NCBI RefSeq assembly: GCF_949987515.2 | Contig: NC_082696.1 | Location: 60,768,447-60,832,446, forward strand | Source of the DNA: Delphinus delphis | Lineage: Eukaryota; Chordata; Mammalia; Artiodactyla; Delphinidae | Length of the DNA: 64,000 nt | Direction of reading: 5' to 3' | Shown: in pieces, positions 58,814 through 64,000 of the stretch | How the letters are laid out: the number at the start of each line of letters is the position of its first letter | How positions within the stretch are numbered: the stretch's first letter is position 1 | Translations under genes and position numbers: made by a program | The notes under the pieces: generated by a model | Told to the model about the DNA's origin: nothing | What the model saw: the letters and a program-made list of their open reading frames with translations, nothing else | Database searches by the model: none

Positions 58814-61800
58814 GATCATCATCACCTTATTATTATTATTTCTATCACATTAAGTAAATAATAAGCAATACTAGAGAAAAATCCAAATGTAGTAATTTTT
58901 GCCATGGAAAAGGATGATATTTGTAATACAAATGTATTTATACATAGATCTGCATTTTCATTTTCCCATGCTACCACCAAAGCCCATTTCCATAAATAAT
59001 TAAGAGCTAACTATCTATGATGATAAAGTTATTAAAAATCATCAACATACATTATTAGGTTGTCTTTCCCACATTTTTGACTGATTTGGGACAATTCAGT
59101 GAATCATCAAGTTGGACAAATTTTTACCATTACATATGAGTGATCTAATAAATAATGCCTTAAAAGTTTATAGTATTTTATACATTTTGAAAGCTTTCAT
59201 ATACATTATTCCAACTACAGTGACCAATTATTTCACTGGGTTGATCCAGTGACTATTACCCGAATCAGTGAACAACGCTTTTGTTATTCAACTAGAAACC
59301 GTCAGTGATAGAAATTAAAGCTGTTTATTCTGCAAACCCAGATAGCATAACTGTATATCTTTCATTAGACAAATAATTAGCTGCTGCAAGGATTGTACAA
59401 TCCATAATCTTATTCAAAGTTCCTTCCCCACTCCCAACACTTCATAGAGACACAATCTCATCACTGACACAAATTTCAGAATTTCCAATTTTAATCCAAT
59501 GTGCCAAAAACTAAATTAATGCTATCTGCATCATTTTAAGCTTGAACCATCTTTTAAGTTGGAAACACAGTATGCCATTATTTTTAAAAGATAAGCCAGA
59601 AAGCCTGTATGGATAAAAAACTAAACAGATCTTTTATCTCTAGGTAACTAAGAGTATCCCTATGATTCTTCTACACTTCTCTAATGTTATATAATTTTCG
59701 CCTAATTCAATTTTGTCTTTTTAAAAATCATATAAATTTAAACCAGTGAAAATATATATCCAAGGAATAATCAGTAATACAAAGTAGAACTGTAAAATGT
59801 AGGGAAGGCAGTAACAAAAAGTATACGTTTAACTTTATCATCAAGAAAGCATGAGTTAGTGATACAATTCACCAAGACTATCCATTACTTCTAAAGCCAA
59901 TAATAGATGTGTTTGGAATCCTGTTGATGCAAGACTCATTTATGAAACTGTAATGCTTGATTCATCCAGTCATTCATTCAACAGATAGTGGCCTCCTATT
60001 AAGCCCTAAATTAAAGTACTATGCTTGGGGATTGAGATGACAGAAAGATGACTGGAACTTGAATTCTGGTTCTGGTAGAAGACAGTTTAAAGCACAGAGT
60101 AATTTGAAATGTCATGGGAAGATTTTATATGAGTGAAAAAGAACAAGTCCAAAAGATTTAGTCAGTGTATTTAGCCTGGTTTTGAAAGCCAATTTGGGGA
60201 GACATTTCTACAAATTATATATGTTTAAAACATCTTACAGACAAATAGTTCTACCAATGTATTAGGTCTGATAGAACCCATCTTAATAACGTATACTCTA
60301 ATTTCTCATGTCGTATTCCATTCTATGATTTTTGGAAGGGGATTCTAGAGAAAAGTTGCTTTTATTTATTTTTTCCTTTTGGCTCAACTTAATGGTTAGT
60401 ACATCATCACTCAGAGTGCAAAGCCAAGGATGCAGCAGATATTCTATGAACAAGTGCTTAAAAATAAATTTAACAAATGATGCTAAAGTACAAAGTACAG
60501 AGGATTCAAGCCTATGTAGGAAAAAGGAGTGAGAACCTGAAGTTTAGTTGTTAGTGGTAGAATACAGTCAGGGACACTTAGGGTGATGAACCAGCAAATA
60601 TTGTCATGGAAACACCAGACCTGGTTAGAGATACTTTAAATCTCCCCAGAATATTTGATAATCAAAGAACAGAGCAAGTTCCTCATCTGAGGGCCAGTTA
60701 ATGAATGTCTGTTCCTGAGAGTCACAGAAGGAGTCATTAAGGAATTTGAGAGCAGTCTCTTTTGCCTTGTTGCAAATGGTTTCCATCTGAGAGATGTTAA
60801 TAACTGTCAGGTCATAAATTGATACTTAAAGACTGGATAGTATAATTGATATAAATGAAGTTTCAGATTTAGAGAGAAAAATAAATATCTGTGGAAATCA
60901 TATTTGCTATAAATACAATCCCTTTATCTGCATCATACCATTATGGAAAAATCTCTATATTTCTTTAATGAGCTTGTCTCTTAAGAGAACACAGTAGTAA
61001 ATTTGAAGACAAGCAATCTTTGGATTATCAAAAGAGAAAAAATGCAAGGCAAGGTTGCTCTATATTAATATGGTATTGATTCAAGTTATAATTACAGGAC
61101 TGAGTAGTTCTCACTAACAAGTGGATTCATTTCCTGTTTTGGAAAATATGTATATAAAAATAGTTTATGTAATATTTTGAAATCATTAGTTGAATTGGCT
61201 CTACAGTCATCATTGGCATTTACGAAGTCTAAATGTTTAAATCCTTCTACATCATTTTTGTTTCATTTAAAGAGTTATTAAAATCTTGAATGATTTTTAA
61301 ATGTCATCATTTATCTAGAACAAATTCTAAACTAGAATTTTTAAAAAACGACTAACATATACCCACCCAAATCTAATATTGTTTCGTCTGATTCAGGGCA
61401 CAGTCCCCAAGTAGTTATTAAGTTATCCCTTCCAAGAAAAAAACACAAAAAGAAATTCATCAGAATAATAGAAAAATTATAAAAAGAACCAAACATCTTT
61501 TCATTTTACCTTATTTAACATCTATTTAACAAATCTTGAGGAGCTCAAGGCCCTCCTCTGAGATATTTTCAGTGATTTTGGTAACAGACTACTGAGTTAC
61601 TATAGGCAGAAGAACTGTCACACACATTTCACAATTCCATAAGGAAATTAAGGTGAAGGTAATTGGTAATATTATATAGAATCAGAGAATGAATAGAAAT
61701 AACCAGATTTTGCTTAGCCCTCATAGCTAGTCATGTTTTCTCTAGGGCTAGGTATAGTTACATCAGTTCCTTTGGGGACAAGGTTCTAGGTGGAAGCTTT

Positions 61801-62554
61801 GCCTTTAATTTTTCTCTCTCTTTTCTTTAACAACAAGCCAACCCAACTTAATGGAAACTGAAGGAAAAAAGAACATTTCAAACTAGCATTTCCTGCCCAT
61901 AATTTTAAGGAAACATATTATACTTCATTTCTTTAGATATAGTCAGTCCAATTTAAGATCCAAATCGCAGTGCACTGTAAAAAGGAAATATTTCATTTCT
62001 ATTGTATAAGAACCGAGCTTATAGTGAGATGAAATGAAAAGATATAGTATTTAAAAAACACACACACACAAAAAATGTTCCCAAGGTTCCATGGAGAAAA
62101 GGTGAGTTAATAACAACAAAATCAGAAAGAAATCATAGTGATAGGTATGCTAACTCATAGATCTGATTCTCAAAGTATTTGCAGGTTGGAAGGAAAATTA
62201 CCAGTCCTGGACCAAGGCAAAAACTTAAAAACTTTCTGGCAGCATTATATACTCCATTGGTGAAGAGAAATACATCCACCTCCCCAAGGATGAGAAGTAT
62301 CTCTTGAACAGCAGCAAACTAATTACTTCCTTCCGTGAAATTAGCTCCCCTGACTGCAACCACAAAACACTAAATTAAAAGGAGGGAAGAGACAGCTTGG
62401 TTTTAGAGTCTCCAGCTATATAAAAAAGGATAGCCAGCTTCAGGAGAAAGTTCTAGACCAGAAATGGTTAGACTGAACCTAACAAAGGCATATCAAGCAA
62501 CAAAACTGGAAATTAATTGCTTTAACAATCAGATACAGAAAGCAAACAACCTTC
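58814..62554. other. Intronic AT-rich DNA, little recognised
   Basis: 59930-60180 resembles the old 'attcaacaaatatttattgag' fossil family ('TCATTCAACAGATAGTGG'). Otherwise I see no repeat, RNA gene or exon. Confidence 0.45.
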
Positions 62555-62936
62555 CTATATTAGTTTGCTAGAGTTGCCACAACAAAATGCCATAGATTTG
62601 GTGGCTTAAACAACAGAGATTAATTTTCTCACAATTCTAGAGACTGGAAGTCCAAGAATAAGTGCCAGGAGGGTTGTGTTCTTCTGAGGCCCCTCTCCTT
62701 AGCTTGCAGACGTCCACCCTCTGCTGCCTCTTCACATGGTTGTTCCTTTGTGTGTGCCCTTGTTGTCTCTTCCTATAAGGTCACTAATCATATTGGATTA
62801 GAGCCCCACCCTAATGACCTCACTTTAACTTAATATCTCTTTAAAGACTTTAATTCCAAATAAGGTTCTATGTGAGGTACTGGGGGTTGGGACTTCAACA
62901 TATGAATTTGGGGTGGACACAATACAGCCAGTAACA
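62555..62936 (-). mobile_element. MLT1-type LTR (ERVL-MaLR), antisense
   Basis: It reads the MLT1 LTR in reverse: 'TTAGTTTGCTAGAGTTGCCA', 'GGTGGCTTAAACAACAGAGA', 'ATTGGATTAGAGCCCCACCC', 'GACTTCAACATATGAATTTG', ending 'CAGCCAGTAACA'. CCTTC occurs on both sides (62550-62554 and 62937-62941) and may be the 5-bp target duplication. Same family type as 39130-39517, in opposite orientation. Confidence 0.8.
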
Positions 62937-64000
62937 CCTTCTCCCCCAGAAGAAAGAAAAACCTTTTACAGTAAATCATGTGATCCTGTCTTTTTCTCCC
63001 TCCTAACTTCTAATTAGTAACTTTCTAGATTTCAAAGAAATCTAGAAATAAGGTTTTTAAAATCTTTTTAAGCTTGCTAAGAACATTCAAAAAAAGGCAG
63101 GTGCTATAGGAAAGTGAACCTCAACTGCTATAGAATTGAGAGATCCTTTGCTCTGCTGATTGTGGGCAATTTTTCTCTACAATAGAGAGGACACTTTCAC
63201 GATTAAAAAAGAGCCTATAGGCATGTTAAACAAGTGTGGGTAAGTACTGAGACTGTCATGGACTCCTCATTGCATTGCAGGCAAGCATTTTGGAGGACTG
63301 ACCCTACCCCATGGGACAATTTCCATGAAGCCTAAACTAATGCCAACTCCTATTTTCCAATCTGTGTACACATAACTAGTTCAGTTACAGTGATTGATTC
63401 AGAAATGGACATATGAACTAATTTGGTCCAAGCAGGATGAAGCCCAGCATTTTTGGCTACTGGGAAAAGAGACATTCTCTTTCTTTCTGAACAATATGGT
63501 GGGCGGAAGTAATGTTTGCAACTGCAGTATTCATTTTGCTACCATGAGAAAAGTTAGTCTAAAAATGAAGCTTATGGTAGAAGAAAAAAGAGCTGATAGA
63601 ATTGTAAAAAAAAAAAACTGAGTTAGACTTAATCAGATTTTACCCAAAGCCCCCCACCTCTTGATTCTTAAATTATGTAAACTAATACTTTTACTTTTTA
63701 AGAGAGCTTAAGATGCACATTCTGTGATTTGCAACCCAAACCGTCTTTACTAATATACCTTATAATTTCCAACTAACAACCTAAGTGTTGTTCGTTTTCT
63801 TTTTTATCCCTGTTGAAATCCAAGAAAAATTATAATTTTAAAAATAAAACTTGGCTAGATAATTGTAGCTATATGCACCAGTAAGAGAACCAGAACTAAA
63901 AATTCAGGATTAACAGTGGGTCATTATTTGGGAAAATGATTTCACTACTCTGTGCCCTTGTACTTCTTTTATTTTTGCCAATATCCAAGACAGATGACTT
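62937..64000. other. Intronic DNA to the window edge, nothing recognised
   Basis: No supported feature. The open frame at 63394-63621 ends in a poly-A run and has no domain. Confidence 0.5.

Larger units (their letters stand above)
27288..64000 (-). other. FUT9: FUT9 intron upstream of the coding exon
   Basis: The acceptor at 27288 means that DNA to the right is intron on the FUT9 strand, continuing past the window edge. No further exon of FUT9 or any other gene can be supported here. The content is almost wholly dispersed repeats and unique AT-rich sequence. This agrees with FUT9 being a gene of roughly 200 kb with large introns (recalled). Confidence 0.75.

Noticed and set aside
58645..58857. 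Ser/Phe/Pro-rich 70-codon open frame
   Set aside because: Encoded entirely by a CTTT/CCTT microsatellite.
1..64000. CRISPR arrays, operons, integrons or phage-like modules
   Set aside because: No regularly spaced repeats with unique spacers, no bacterial-style gene packing and no ribosome-binding patterns. The sequence is mammalian throughout.

Overview
The window is nuclear DNA from a mammal of the whale/hippo/ruminant group, most likely a cetacean. The main evidence is six copies of a tRNA-derived SINE with the body of CHR-2 (opening GGGCTTCCCTGGTGGCGCAG in sense), one older CHR-1-type copy, cetartiodactyl-style L1 3' ends, and a mariner MITE of the type seen in cattle and whales. There is no prokaryotic or viral gene organisation, no CRISPR array, and no operon.

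Only one protein-coding gene is supported: FUT9 (alpha-1,3-fucosyltransferase 9) on the minus strand. Its whole 359-codon reading frame lies in one exon (26200-27279), and a splice acceptor sits 8 nt upstream of the start codon. On the minus strand, everything right of 27287 is therefore the preceding FUT9 intron (at least 36 kb). Everything immediately left of 26200 is 3' UTR. From recall, human FUT9 has a very long 3' UTR of about 11 kb. Here the stretch from about 14.8 kb to 26.2 kb has no CHR SINE insertion and candidate AATAAA signals near 14.81-14.84 kb, which fits the same layout. The region left of about 14.8 kb would then be downstream intergenic DNA.

Region by region: 0-14.8 kb is intergenic, with old L1, L2 and MIR remnants and three CHR-2 SINEs. 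14.8-26.2 kb is the putative FUT9 3' UTR, with a 101-bp tandem duplication directly after the stop codon. 26.2-27.3 kb is the coding exon. 27.3-40 kb is intron with MIR/L2 fossils, nested SINEs and a twin-primed (5'-inverted) L1 with an exact 11-bp target duplication. 41.9-48.9 kb holds two related LTR-like segments, a mariner MITE and a long non-coding ERV1 (MER4-like) interior. 48.9-64 kb has a 5'-truncated L1, an L1/HAL1-like ORF1 relic, microsatellites and an MLT1-type LTR.

I did not find a novel multi-gene system. The best leads are the 101-bp duplication in the FUT9 3' UTR, the SINE-free long UTR, the mariner hairpin (a possible microRNA source), the repeat-bearing ERV leader, and an exact 26-bp dispersed repeat that looks like templated repair. 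Repeat family names and edges come from recognising consensus sequences by eye, not from a database search.
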